The translations under genes and the position numbers were made by a program. Source: Corynebacterium sp. (lineage in GTDB: Bacteria; Actinomycetota; Actinomycetes; Mycobacteriales; Mycobacteriaceae). Taken from it: a stretch of DNA of 19,756 bases. The DNA lies in NCBI GenBank assembly GCA_030450335.1, contig JAKDIS010000041.1, positions 1-19,756 on the forward strand, read 5' to 3'. Below the pieces are notes generated by a model. The model was not told where the DNA came from. It was given only the letters and a program-made list of their open reading frames with translations, and did not search any database. Below, in pieces: positions 7,989 to 13,813 of the stretch. Numbering within the stretch: position 1 is the stretch's first letter; the number at the start of each line of letters is the position of its first letter.

Positions 7989-8750
7989 ATGAGTAACCCC
8001 GAGAACTTCACCCGTGCCGACGGTCGCGCCGTCGACCAGCTCAGGACCGTGCGCATCACCCGCGGTTTCACCACCAACCCCGCCGGCAGCGTGCTCGTCG
8101 AGTTCGGCGACACCCGCGTGATGTGCACCGCCAGCGTCTCCGAGGGCGTGCCCCGTTTCAAGCGCGACTCCGGCGAGGGCTGGCTGACCGCCGAGTACGC
8201 GATGCTGCCCTCCGCCACCGCCGAGCGCATGCAGCGCGAGTCGGTGAAGGGCAAGGTCAAGGGCCGGACGCAGGAGATCTCCCGGCTGGTGGGCCGCTCG
8301 CTGCGCGCCGCGGTCGACCTGCGCGCCCTGGGGGAGAACACCGTGAACATCGACTGCGACGTCCTGCAGGCCGACGGCGGTACCCGTACCGCCTCGATCA
8401 CCGGTGCCTACGTGGCGCTGGCGGACGCCCTGGCGGTGCTGCAGAAGCGCGGCGTGGTCCCCGGTGAGCCGCTGCTCGACCCGGTCGCCGCGGTGTCGGT
8501 CGGCGTGATCGACGGTGTCGGCTGCCTGGACCTGCCCTACGAGGAGGACAGCCGGGCGGACGTGGACATGAACGTGGTCATGAACGAGGAGGGCCACTTC
8601 GTGGAGATCCAGGGCACCGGCGAGAACTCCGAGTTCAGCCGTGACGAGCTCAACGTGCTGCTCGACCTCGCCGAGGGCGGGCTGCGCGACCTGACCGCCC
8701 TGCAGCGCAAGGCGCTGGACGCCGAGCTGGGTCAGGCGGTCACCCTGTGA
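7989..8750 (+). CDS. rph: Ribonuclease PH
   Basis: A 253-residue phosphorolytic 3'-5' exoribonuclease that trims the 3' ends of tRNA precursors and other RNAs, acting as a ring-shaped hexamer. The family signature runs the full length: an N-terminal [19 protein letters not shown], then [18 protein letters not shown], an RNA-contacting [19 protein letters not shown] segment, [15 protein letters not shown] (phosphate and metal site), and [12 protein letters not shown] motifs towards the C-terminus. The start follows a TAGACT box by 8 nt. rdgB follows almost directly, the common actinobacterial rph-rdgB pair (Rv1340-Rv1341). Confidence 0.96.
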   Translation: MSNPENFTRADGRAVDQLRTVRITRGFTTNPAGSVLVEFGDTRVMCTASVSEGVPRFKRDSGEGWLTAEYAMLPSATAERMQRESVKGKVKGRTQEISRLVGRSLRAAVDLRALGENTVNIDCDVLQADGGTRTASITGAYVALADALAVLQKRGVVPGEPLLDPVAAVSVGVIDGVGCLDLPYEEDSRADVDMNVVMNEEGHFVEIQGTGENSEFSRDELNVLLDLAEGGLRDLTALQRKALDAELGQAVTL

Positions 8751-8764
8751 GTGGGGGAGAGCAC

Positions 8765-9418
8765 GTGCAGCCCCTGAAGGTTCTCGTCGCCTCGCGCAAC
8801 GCCAAGAAGCTCGCCGAGCTGCACCGCGTGCTCGAGGCCGCCGGTGTCGACGGCGTGGAGCTGCTGAGCCTGCGCGACGTCGCCGAGTACCCCGAGACCC
8901 CGGAGACCGGTGCGACCTTCGAGGACAATGCCCTGATCAAGGCGCGTGACGGGGTGCGTTACGCCGGCCTGCCGACCGTCGCCGACGACTCGGGCCTGTC
9001 CGTCGACGCGCTCAACGGCATGCCCGGGGTGCTCTCGGCGCGTTGGTCGGGTGACCATGACACCGGCGACGGGGACGTGGACGCCGCCAACAACCGGCTG
9101 CTGCTCGCGCAGACCGCCGACGTGCCGGACGAGCGCCGCGGCGCCGGTTTCGTCTCCGCCTGCGCCCTGGCGGTCCCGGAGGACATGGCAGGACGCCTCG
9201 GCGGCGAGCAGGAGCTCACCGTGCGCGGCGTCTGGCGCGGCAGCCTGCTGCGCGAGCCCCGCGGTGACAACGGCTTCGGCTACGACCCGCTGTTCTCCCC
9301 GGACGAGGAGCCGCAGCTGTCCTCCGCACAGCTCGACCCGCGGCGTAAGGACGAACTGTCCCACCGTGGCCGCGCCCTGGCAGAGCTCGTGCCGTTCCTC
9401 ACGGCGTTGCGCGGCTGA
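8765..9418 (+). CDS. rdgB: RdgB/HAM1 family non-canonical purine NTP pyrophosphatase
   Basis: A 217-residue house-cleaning enzyme that converts dITP, dXTP and XTP to monophosphates and keeps deaminated purines out of DNA and RNA. Motifs: the N-terminal VASRNAKKLAEL, TGATFEDNALIKA, VADDSGLSVDALNGMPGV with the catalytic acidic pair at about Asp74-Asp75, GDNGFGYDPLF, and the C-terminal LSHRGRAL. I chose the GTG at 8765 (MQPLKVLVAS), which has GGGGGAG 5 nt upstream and gives the usual short family N-terminus. A GTG at 8747 overlapping the rph stop codon is also in frame and would add six residues. Either way it is translationally linked to rph. Confidence 0.95.
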   Translation: MQPLKVLVASRNAKKLAELHRVLEAAGVDGVELLSLRDVAEYPETPETGATFEDNALIKARDGVRYAGLPTVADDSGLSVDALNGMPGVLSARWSGDHDTGDGDVDAANNRLLLAQTADVPDERRGAGFVSACALAVPEDMAGRLGGEQELTVRGVWRGSLLREPRGDNGFGYDPLFSPDEEPQLSSAQLDPRRKDELSHRGRALAELVPFLTALRG

Positions 9419-9423
9419 GACGG

Positions 9424-9487
9424 TAGGGTGGTGGGAGGAAAAACAACTCCCACCGGCACCGCAGAGTCGGTGACCGTCCCGGAAGGA
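9424..9487 (+). promoter_or_regulatory. Hairpin-rich leader upstream of the M20 amidohydrolase
   Basis: Three inverted repeats follow one another. GGTGGGAG (9430-9437) pairs perfectly with CTCCCACC (9447-9454) around a 9-nt A-rich loop. CACCG (9457-9461) pairs with CGGTG (9468-9472). GTCC (9476-9479) can pair with GGAC (9485-9488) around the GGAA part of the ribosome-binding site. TAGGGT at 9424-9429 could be a -10 box, but transcription from it would start inside the first hairpin. If transcription instead runs through from rdgB, all three hairpins are in the mRNA. No U-tract follows, so a simple terminator is unlikely. Confidence 0.45.
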
Positions 9488-9498
9488 CCAGTGAGACC

Positions 9499-10869
9499 GT
9501 GCCCGTGACCGTCGAACCCGCTGACATCGTGGCAGGGACAACGCTTGACCGGGATTGGCTCACCAGCCTGTACAAGGAGTTCCACCGGCGTCCGGAGCTC
9601 TCCGGCGCCGAGGAGTGGACCGCAGCGCGTATCAGCGAGGAACTCGGCCGCTTCGCCGACTGGGAGGTCACCACCGGCATCGGCGGGTACGGCATCACCG
9701 CCGTGCTGCGCAACGGGGAGGGGCCCACGGTGCTCTTCCGCGCCGACTTCGACGGCCTGCCCGTCGCCGAGACCACCGGCGTGGACTACGCCTCCACCCA
9801 CTCCCAGTTGGACGCACAGGGCCAGCGCGTGCCCACGATGCACGCCTGCGGGCACGACGCACACACCTCCAGCGCCCTGGGGGCCATGTCGATCATCGAC
9901 GCCTCGCGCGACAAGTGGTCCGGCACGGTGGTCTTCCTGTTCCAGCCCGCCGAGGAGGCGTCGATCGGCGCGCACGGCATGGTGAACGACGGGCTTCGTT
10001 CGATCATCCCGCGCCCCGACGTGTGCCTGGGCCAGCACGTGGTGCCCGGCCCGTCCGGCCAGGTGTACTCCGCGCCGGGGCCGGTGCTGACCAGTTCCAC
10101 GACGATCGAGATCACCCTGTTCGGACGCGGCGCACACGCCTCGATGCCGCACCGGGCGGTGGATCCGGTGGTGCTGGCCGCCTCGGTGGTGATGAAGCTG
10201 CAGACCGTGGTCTCCCGCGAATTGCCTCCGGGCAAGTTCGCGGTGGTCACCGTGGCCTCGGTGGAGGCGGGCAAGGCGAACAACGTGATCCCGGACTCCG
10301 CGCGTATCGCGTTGAGCTGCCGGTTCTACGAGGAGTCGGTGCGGACCCGGGCGGTGGACGCGATCAAGAGGATCGTGCGTGCCGAGGCCGCCGCGGCCGG
10401 CTGTGAGCGTGAGCCGGAGTTCAAGTTCCTCGGCCTGCTCGCCGCCACGGACAACGACAGCACCGCCTACGCGGTGGTGCGTCCGCACTTCGACAGTTTC
10501 TTCGGTGAGCAGTCCCACGAGATGGAGCCGTGGACGGCCTCGGAGGACTTCTCGGTGATCCCGCGGGCGTTCAACGCCCCGTACCTGTTCTGGACGGTGG
10601 GGATCACGCCGTTGAAGCAGTGGCGCCGTGCCGAGGCTGCCGACCGGCTGGACATCGACATCCCCTCGAACCACAACCCGGGGTTCCTGCCGGACATCAC
10701 CACGCTGCCGGTGACCACGCAGGCCGCCGCGCTGGCGGTGCTGGGCTGCCTGACCCACCGGTGGCCGGACGCCCCGGCGGGCTGGTCGCCGGACGCGGGC
10801 ACGGGGACCGGCGACATCGACGCCGCCGCGGTGCGTCGGGCGAAGGTGGAGACCTCGCAGGCCGACTGA
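9499..10869 (+). CDS. M20 family metallo-amidohydrolase (N-acyl-amino-acid hydrolase type)
   Basis: A 456-residue zinc hydrolase of the M20/HipO-AgaA group, which removes acyl groups from N-acylated amino acids. Metal and catalytic features are intact: HACGHDAH at 115-122 (Cys117 and His119 region), FQPAEEAS with the Glu152-Glu153 pair, LGQHVVPG with His180, the dimerisation-domain segment GRGAHASMPHRAVDPV, and TASEDFSVIP near the C-terminus supplying a late acidic/metal-site region. There is no signal peptide. The GTG at 9499 is 11 nt after GGAAGGA; a GTG at 9505 is the main alternative. The family includes AgaA of skin corynebacteria, which frees odour acids from glutamine conjugates, but no substrate can be assigned from the sequence alone. 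It interrupts the synteny with M. tuberculosis between the rdgB and DUF3817 genes. Confidence 0.9.
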   Translation: MPVTVEPADIVAGTTLDRDWLTSLYKEFHRRPELSGAEEWTAARISEELGRFADWEVTTGIGGYGITAVLRNGEGPTVLFRADFDGLPVAETTGVDYASTHSQLDAQGQRVPTMHACGHDAHTSSALGAMSIIDASRDKWSGTVVFLFQPAEEASIGAHGMVNDGLRSIIPRPDVCLGQHVVPGPSGQVYSAPGPVLTSSTTIEITLFGRGAHASMPHRAVDPVVLAASVVMKLQTVVSRELPPGKFAVVTVASVEAGKANNVIPDSARIALSCRFYEESVRTRAVDAIKRIVRAEAAAAGCEREPEFKFLGLLAATDNDSTAYAVVRPHFDSFFGEQSHEMEPWTASEDFSVIPRAFNAPYLFWTVGITPLKQWRRAEAADRLDIDIPSNHNPGFLPDITTLPVTTQAAALAVLGCLTHRWPDAPAGWSPDAGTGTGDIDAAAVRRAKVETSQAD

Positions 10870-10897
10870 GTGGGGACGGTGTGTGGCCGGGGGACTG

Positions 10898-11275
10898 TCA
10901 GCTGTCGAGGCCGAAGGCCTCCACGACCTCATTGCGGCGACGCTTCTCCAGCACGAAGGAGAGCACCGGGATCACGCCGGCGAGGATCGTGGTGACCCAC
11001 TTGCTCGGCGCCCACCGTGCCTTGATGCCCAGGTCCAGGCATGTCGCGCAGTAGGCGAGGAAGACCCATCCGTGCACGGCTGCCACGATGAAGAACCAGC
11101 CCGGCGCCTCGATGTCCATCGGGGGGAAGATCACGTACTTGAGGAGCATTTCCACACAGAGCACGAGGAGCAGTACACCGGTGATGTAGGCGAGCACGGA
11201 GTAGCGCGTCAGTGCGCCCTTGACCCGGCGTTTACGCTCCGGGGTGACCTGGGGTGCGGGGGTGGAGGTGGTCAT
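10898..11275 (-). CDS. DUF3817 family membrane protein
   Basis: A 125-residue integral membrane protein with about three hydrophobic segments (roughly 24-46, 59-80 and 93-109), a charged cytoplasmic-looking N-terminus rich in Arg/Lys, and a KRRR tail. It matches the DUF3817 family (counterpart of Rv1342c); function unknown. Its ATG overlaps the stop codon of the upstream gene as ATGA, which implies translational coupling. It converges on the amidohydrolase gene with 28 bp between stop codons and no obvious terminator. Confidence 0.85.
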   Translation of the reverse strand: MTTSTPAPQVTPERKRRVKGALTRYSVLAYITGVLLLVLCVEMLLKYVIFPPMDIEAPGWFFIVAAVHGWVFLAYCATCLDLGIKARWAPSKWVTTILAGVIPVLSFVLEKRRRNEVVEAFGLDS

Positions 11276-11739
11276 CGAGGTTCGTGGTCCGTTCCTGCTG
11301 TGTCGTCGGTCGTTTCGGTGCTCCCGCGGGCCTGCCGGGCCCGGCGTCGACGGTCGTCGACGAGCGGTGCGTCCTGCGCGGTCGTCGCGCGGGAGGGGAG
11401 GAGGTCGCTGGGGATCTCACGCGGCGCGGACTCCGGGGTCTCCTCCGGGATCGCCGGACTGGCGTTGCCCTCCGCGCGGTCGCGCTCGTACTCCATGTAC
11501 TTGCGGTAGGCGAAGATGAAGAACAGGCCGAAGATCGGCCACTGCAGGGCGTAGCCCAGGTTCTGGTAGGAGCCGTCGCCGCTGGACCAACGCCCCCACT
11601 GCCACCAGGCGAGGCAGAGCGTGGCGACCACCGCAAGGGCCAGGAAGACCAGCTGGACGACACGGACCCGCAGCGACTGCGGCTGCCGAGGTCCGGGGGA
11701 CGTCGAGGTGTTCGCTGATCCGGTGGTGTCGTCTGGCAC
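11272..11739 (-). CDS. Small two-span membrane protein (LprD/Rv1343c-like by position)
   Basis: A 155-residue protein with two hydrophobic segments (about 25-46 and 62-78), the second followed by a Tyr/Arg-rich RKYMEYERDRAE helix and a long polar, acidic and Arg-rich C-terminal tail. No lipobox is visible at the N-terminus, although the positional counterpart in M. tuberculosis is called a lipoprotein. The start is a GTG at 11739 located 7 nt after a TACCCT -10 box on this strand, so the mRNA is probably leaderless. It is coupled to the DUF3817 gene by a 4-bp overlap. Function unknown; the conserved pairing suggests the two proteins act together in the membrane. Confidence 0.8.
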   Translation of the reverse strand: MPDDTTGSANTSTSPGPRQPQSLRVRVVQLVFLALAVVATLCLAWWQWGRWSSGDGSYQNLGYALQWPIFGLFFIFAYRKYMEYERDRAEGNASPAIPEETPESAPREIPSDLLPSRATTAQDAPLVDDRRRRARQARGSTETTDDTAGTDHEPR

Positions 11740-11746
11740 GGGTTCA

Positions 11747-11752
11747 AGGGTA
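11747..11752 (-). promoter_or_regulatory. -10 box for the LprD-like/DUF3817 operon
   Basis: Read on the minus strand, TACCCT lies 7 nt before the GTG start, which again predicts a leaderless transcript. Confidence 0.45.
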
Positions 11753-11831
11753 CCCCTGGCGGTGCTGCTACCATAACCCAGAGCAGCCGGTCCTTTCCGG
11801 CTGTGAGGACCACCACGTCGTGGCCCTCACC

Positions 11832-11916
11832 GCGCCCGTGGCGGAATTGGCAGACGCGCCAGGTTTAGGTCCTGGTGTCCTTGATGGATGTGGGGGTTCA
11901 AGTCCCCCCGGGCGCA
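11832..11916 (+). tRNA. tRNA-Leu (anticodon UAG)
   Basis: A complete class II tRNA. The acceptor GCGCCCG (11832-11838) pairs with CGGGCGC (11909-11915), with A11916 as discriminator and no encoded CCA. The D-arm has GCG/CGC stems around AATTGGCAGA. The anticodon stem CCAGG/CCTGG carries loop TTTAGGT, giving anticodon TAG. A long variable arm with a TCC/GGA stem is typical of leucine. The T-arm is GGGGG-TTCAAGT-CCCCC. It reads CUA and other CUN codons. Confidence 0.97.
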
Positions 11917-11959
11917 CGGCAGGGTGGGGTTGGGAATGCTCTGAGCAGGGGGGGGCGAC

Positions 11960-12208
11960 CTACTTCGCCTTCCAGCTGTTTCCGCAGGACTGGCAGATGG
12001 CCATCTTCTGGTTGCTGAACTTTTGTCGCGTAGTGCCCTTGGACTTCTTCCACAACAGGTTGGAAGTGCCGAGTGTTACGAGCGCGGTGGTGGCCCTGGC
12101 CGCATTGTTCGTGTTGCCGAGGAATCCGGTGCCCTTGTGGGCGTTCCTGCCGCCGGTCTGGACCATCTGGACGGAAACATTCTCGGAGGTGCACTGGGGA
12201 CAGTTCAT
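11960..12208 (-). CDS. Small zinc-ribbon protein, function unknown
   Basis: An 82-residue protein with two Cys pairs, CPQC at 3-6 and CQSC at 72-75, spaced as in a zinc ribbon that brings the two ends of the chain together. Between them is a Gly/Asn-rich stretch, a mildly hydrophobic Ala/Thr/Leu segment (about 36-52) and a Lys-rich stretch. Base composition is visibly lower in GC than the neighbouring core genes, and it lies just past a tRNA gene, so horizontal origin is plausible. An AGAGAGAAG element about 9 nt before the ATG could be a weak ribosome-binding site. It could bind nucleic acid or a protein partner; nothing in the sequence decides. It is orphaned, with no operon partner. Confidence 0.7.
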   Translation of the reverse strand: MNCPQCTSENVSVQMVQTGGRNAHKGTGFLGNTNNAARATTALVTLGTSNLLWKKSKGTTRQKFSNQKMAICQSCGNSWKAK

Positions 12209-12446
12209 GGTGTGGTACTTCTCTCTGCCGGGGGTTGCGAAGGGGAGCGCGGAGGCCGGGGTTCTTGCTTCAGCTCTGTGGCCGTAGTCGCCGTGGTCAC
12301 CGTGCCAATCGACCGGCGCGCCATCTCCGTTTCACTTCAAAATGAATCGGACGTCCGGCTGGTTTTCGATATTGGCGCATACCCCCGGGGGTGTTGTGCG
12401 GCAATCCTTTGGTTTCCTCATGTAATGTTCTTCATGTGGAGACGTG
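12209..12446. other. AT-richer non-coding stretch with a regulatory-looking core
   Basis: No credible gene is visible on either strand. The right half (about 12330-12440) drops to roughly 55% GC, against about 70% around it, and contains a perfect palindrome (12381-12392) and a TGTAAT hexamer at 12421-12426 that matches the -10 consensus at five of six positions. I see no convincing -35 element. Confidence 0.5.
12381..12392. promoter_or_regulatory. Perfect 12-bp palindrome, candidate operator
   Basis: ACCCCCGGGGGT is fully self-complementary and sits in the context ATACCCCC/GGGGGTGT, about 30 bp upstream of a TGTAAT -10 candidate. The half-site resembles the TACCCC-type operators reported for CsoR-family metal-sensing repressors, but no metal-handling gene is adjacent, so the assignment is tentative. 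Confidence 0.35.
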
Positions 12447-12512
12447 ATGACCTCCATCAACGATGATCAGCGATCATTCCCCTTTCGAGTGACGCACAGG
12501 GGGCCGGAATGA
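12447..12512 (+). CDS. Possible 21-residue leader peptide
   Basis: A short ORF, beginning MTSINDDQRSF and ending HRGPE, starts at an ATG 5 nt after GGAG and about 14 nt downstream of the start point predicted from TGTAAT at 12421-12426. Its last codons form the 5' arm of a strong hairpin and its stop codon lies in the hairpin loop, so translation would open or block the hairpin, as in an attenuator. I do not recognise the peptide, and it has no run of one amino acid's codons. It may not be translated at all. Confidence 0.3.
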   Translation: MTSINDDQRSFPFRVTHRGPE

Positions 12513-12530
12513 CGGCCGCCTGTGCGTCAC
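12489..12530. repeat. Strong 17-bp hairpin (long inverted repeat)
   Basis: GTGACGCACAGG (12489-12500) is the exact reverse complement of 12519-12530. After one G/G mismatch, GGCCG (12502-12506) pairs with CGGCC (12513-12517) around a 6-nt loop. That is 17 base pairs with one interruption. No T-run follows on either strand, so a classical Rho-independent terminator is not supported; an attenuator, RNA processing site or repeated palindromic element are alternatives. Confidence 0.75.
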
Positions 12531-12620
12531 ATGCGTGTGTGCGTGTGGGCGCGCCGCCGCGTCCGATCGCGGGGCCCGCAAAAGTGCTGGCAAAGGGGCT
12601 GGCCAGGGGGCGTTCTCAGG

Positions 12621-12629
12621 TGATATACT
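12621..12629 (+). promoter_or_regulatory. Extended -10 promoter
   Basis: TGATATACT fits an extended -10 (TG-N-TATACT) and is the best sigma-70-type -10 in the window. Transcription would begin near 12635-12637. There is no good -35 at 17-18 bp, which is common for extended -10 promoters. Confidence 0.6.
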
Positions 12630-12635
12630 GCAGCG

Positions 12636-12883
12636 TCCGGCTCGACCGTCAGGGTGGTGCCATGCGGGGAACCGCGCGGCAGCAAACCACCGGGGGACGG
12701 TGGAGCGGGCAATCACAGGGGAACGTCCTTCATGTCACGTCCCGGGAGTCCAGCCGTAGAGCGCTTGCGGCGGCTTCCGACCGGACAGTCGCGTCCATTT
12801 CCCTGTAAGTAACTGCTAAGAACCCTGTATCTCAACACTGTCTCAGACACCTGTCGTCGACACATTTTCCGAAAGGAGTGACC
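12636..12883 (+). ncRNA. Candidate structured leader or small RNA, family not recognised
   Basis: About 248 nt lie between the extended -10 promoter and the 44-codon ORF. GGTGGT (12653-12658) pairs with ACCACC (12686-12691), enclosing GCC/GGC and GCGG/CCGC stems capped by a GGAA tetraloop, with an AGCAA bulge. The same 3' strand can instead form CCACCG (12687-12692) with CGGTGG (12698-12703), so the two hairpins exclude each other. GGACG within 12694-12699 likewise has two possible partners, at 12724-12728 and 12739-12743. No known riboswitch core is recognised. The segment could be a cis-acting switch or an independent small RNA. Confidence 0.4.
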
Positions 12884-13018
12884 ATGCCCCGCACTTTCCG
12901 CACGCTGATCCACAACCTCACCGGACCGGCCTATGAACCGACCGAGCCCCACCACCCGACAGTTGCCGTCGAGTATGACGCGCTGTTCCAGCTGCCGCAG
13001 GGCGTGGAACACCCCTAG
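12884..13018 (+). CDS. 44-residue hypothetical protein
   Basis: A small ORF beginning MPRTFRTLIHN and ending FQLPQGVEHP, with GAAAGGAG 5 nt before the ATG (GTGACC in between), one of the strongest ribosome-binding sites in the window. The protein has an amphipathic Arg-containing N-terminus, a Pro/Glu/His-rich centre (PAYEPTEPHH) and a hydrophobic/acidic end, with no cysteines, signal peptide or membrane span. I do not recognise the family. It is preceded by a long structured leader and converges on the lipoprotein gene. The good ribosome-binding site, high-GC codon use and separate promoter argue that it is real. Confidence 0.6.
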   Translation: MPRTFRTLIHNLTGPAYEPTEPHHPTVAVEYDALFQLPQGVEHP

Positions 13019-13019
13019 C

Positions 13020-13036
13020 CGCGGGAGCTCCCCGCG
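13020..13036. terminator. Hairpin between convergent genes, possible bidirectional terminator
   Basis: CGCGGG (13020-13025) pairs with CCCGCG (13031-13036) around a 5-nt loop, in the 34-bp gap between the stop codons of the 44-codon ORF and the lipoprotein gene. There is no T-run, so terminator function is inferred from position. Confidence 0.4.
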
Positions 13037-13052
13037 CCCCGGATGGTTGCGG

Positions 13053-13613
13053 TCAGAGCGCGCCGATCCATTCGGCACGGTCGGTCCCGGCCTCGAAGTT
13101 CTCCTGGAAGCTCAGCCGGTACTCACCGGGGTCGACGGGGCCGTCGAAGCAGATCGTCCCGTCCTCGCTCTGACCGGGGGCGACCTCGTCGAGCACGTGG
13201 ACGGTCTCGTCGGAGACCGTCTGGGTGCGCGGATGCTGCTCCGGGTCGTAGAGCTTCCACGCCGCCAGTCCGCGCACGTTGAGCGGCTCGGTCTCGCTGG
13301 TGACCGTGAAGTTCACGTCCGCGCAGATCTGGTTCGACGGATCGCGTTCATACTCCCGCAGGTTGTCCACGGTGATGTCGGCCTTGTCGATGCTGATCGT
13401 CTCACCGATGCGCGGCAGGTCGGAGTCGATCCCGTCTCCGTCCCCGCTGTCCCCGTTGTCCTCTCCGTCCCCGCTGTCCCCGGCGCTGGCGGTGGACGAG
13501 CTTGTGGCACCGTCCCCGTCGTCGTCGCTGTTGTCGTCGTCCCCACCGCCGCAGGCGGCCAGGACGAGGGGTGCGGTGAGGACGAGGGCGGCGATGCTGC
13601 GGCGTCTGGTCAT
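13053..13613 (-). CDS. Secreted lipoprotein with DUF4352-like domain
   Basis: A 186-residue lipoprotein. The signal peptide begins MTRRRSIAALVL and ends in the lipobox LAAC with the lipidated Cys21. A flexible Asp/Gly/Ser-rich linker (about 22-65) leads to a C-terminal domain of about 120 residues, rich in beta-strand-like segments (IGETISIDKADITVDNLREY, then DVNFTVTSE, LYDPEQHPRTQTVSDE and DGTICFDGP), which resembles the extracellular immunoglobulin-like DUF4352 fold. Two cysteines in that domain (NQICADV and TICFDG) could form a disulfide. The start at 13613 has AGGAGAG close upstream. It should sit on the outer face of the membrane or in the mycomembrane periplasm. Function unknown. It is divergent from the ceramidase gene. 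Confidence 0.8.
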   Translation of the reverse strand: MTRRRSIAALVLTAPLVLAACGGGDDDNSDDDGDGATSSSTASAGDSGDGEDNGDSGDGDGIDSDLPRIGETISIDKADITVDNLREYERDPSNQICADVNFTVTSETEPLNVRGLAAWKLYDPEQHPRTQTVSDETVHVLDEVAPGQSEDGTICFDGPVDPGEYRLSFQENFEAGTDRAEWIGAL

Positions 13614-13652
13614 GGATCTCTCCTGGTGATCGTGCCGGTGGTTGCGACCGAA

Positions 13653-13658
13653 TCTATA
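13653..13658 (-). promoter_or_regulatory. -10 box for the lipoprotein gene
   Basis: On the minus strand TATAGA lies about 39 nt before the ATG, giving a 5' leader of about 30 nt that includes the AGGAGAG ribosome-binding site. No clear -35 is seen. Confidence 0.4.
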
Positions 13659-13706
13659 GCAGCTCCTACCGAACCTGCATCGGGATCGCGCTGACCAGCG
13701 CAATCG

Positions 13707-13788
13707 CCGGAAACGATGTTCACCCCGCGAAAACCACGGTCGTTTTCCTTGCGTTCCGGAAACAAGGGCACCCCCACCCAGGTAGCGT
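13707..13788 (+). promoter_or_regulatory. Control region of the ceramidase gene
   Basis: The region holds two direct copies of CCGGAAAC (13707-13714 and 13756-13763), a dyad GAAAAC (13729-13734)/GTTTTC (13742-13747) with a 7-nt spacer, and a TAGCGT -10 candidate at 13783-13788, followed by GAGGGG before the ATG. The dyad lies about 45 bp upstream of the predicted start point, which is suitable for an activator or repressor. The regulator is unknown. Confidence 0.35.
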
Positions 13789-13813
13789 CAGTGCGGACCC
13801 GAGGGGAGCCCGA

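Noticed and set aside
11820..12287. A 155-codon open frame running through the tRNA and antisense to the zinc-ribbon gene
   Set aside because: Its first third is the tRNA-Leu sequence and it has no family features; the overlap with a perfect tRNA makes it spurious.
11903..12393. A repeat of the tRNA 3' end (CCCCCGGG) at 12382 as a possible attachment site
   Set aside because: Only 8 bases match and the second copy is part of a perfect palindrome; no integrase is present.
12489..12530. The 17-bp hairpin as a classical Rho-independent terminator
   Set aside because: There is no T-run after either arm on either strand; it is kept as an inverted repeat of unknown role.
12651..12666. AGGGTGG resembling the start of the T-box sequence AGGGUGGNACCGCG
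   Set aside because: The rest of the 14-nt motif does not match, no specifier stem precedes it, and no aminoacyl-tRNA synthetase or amino-acid gene follows.
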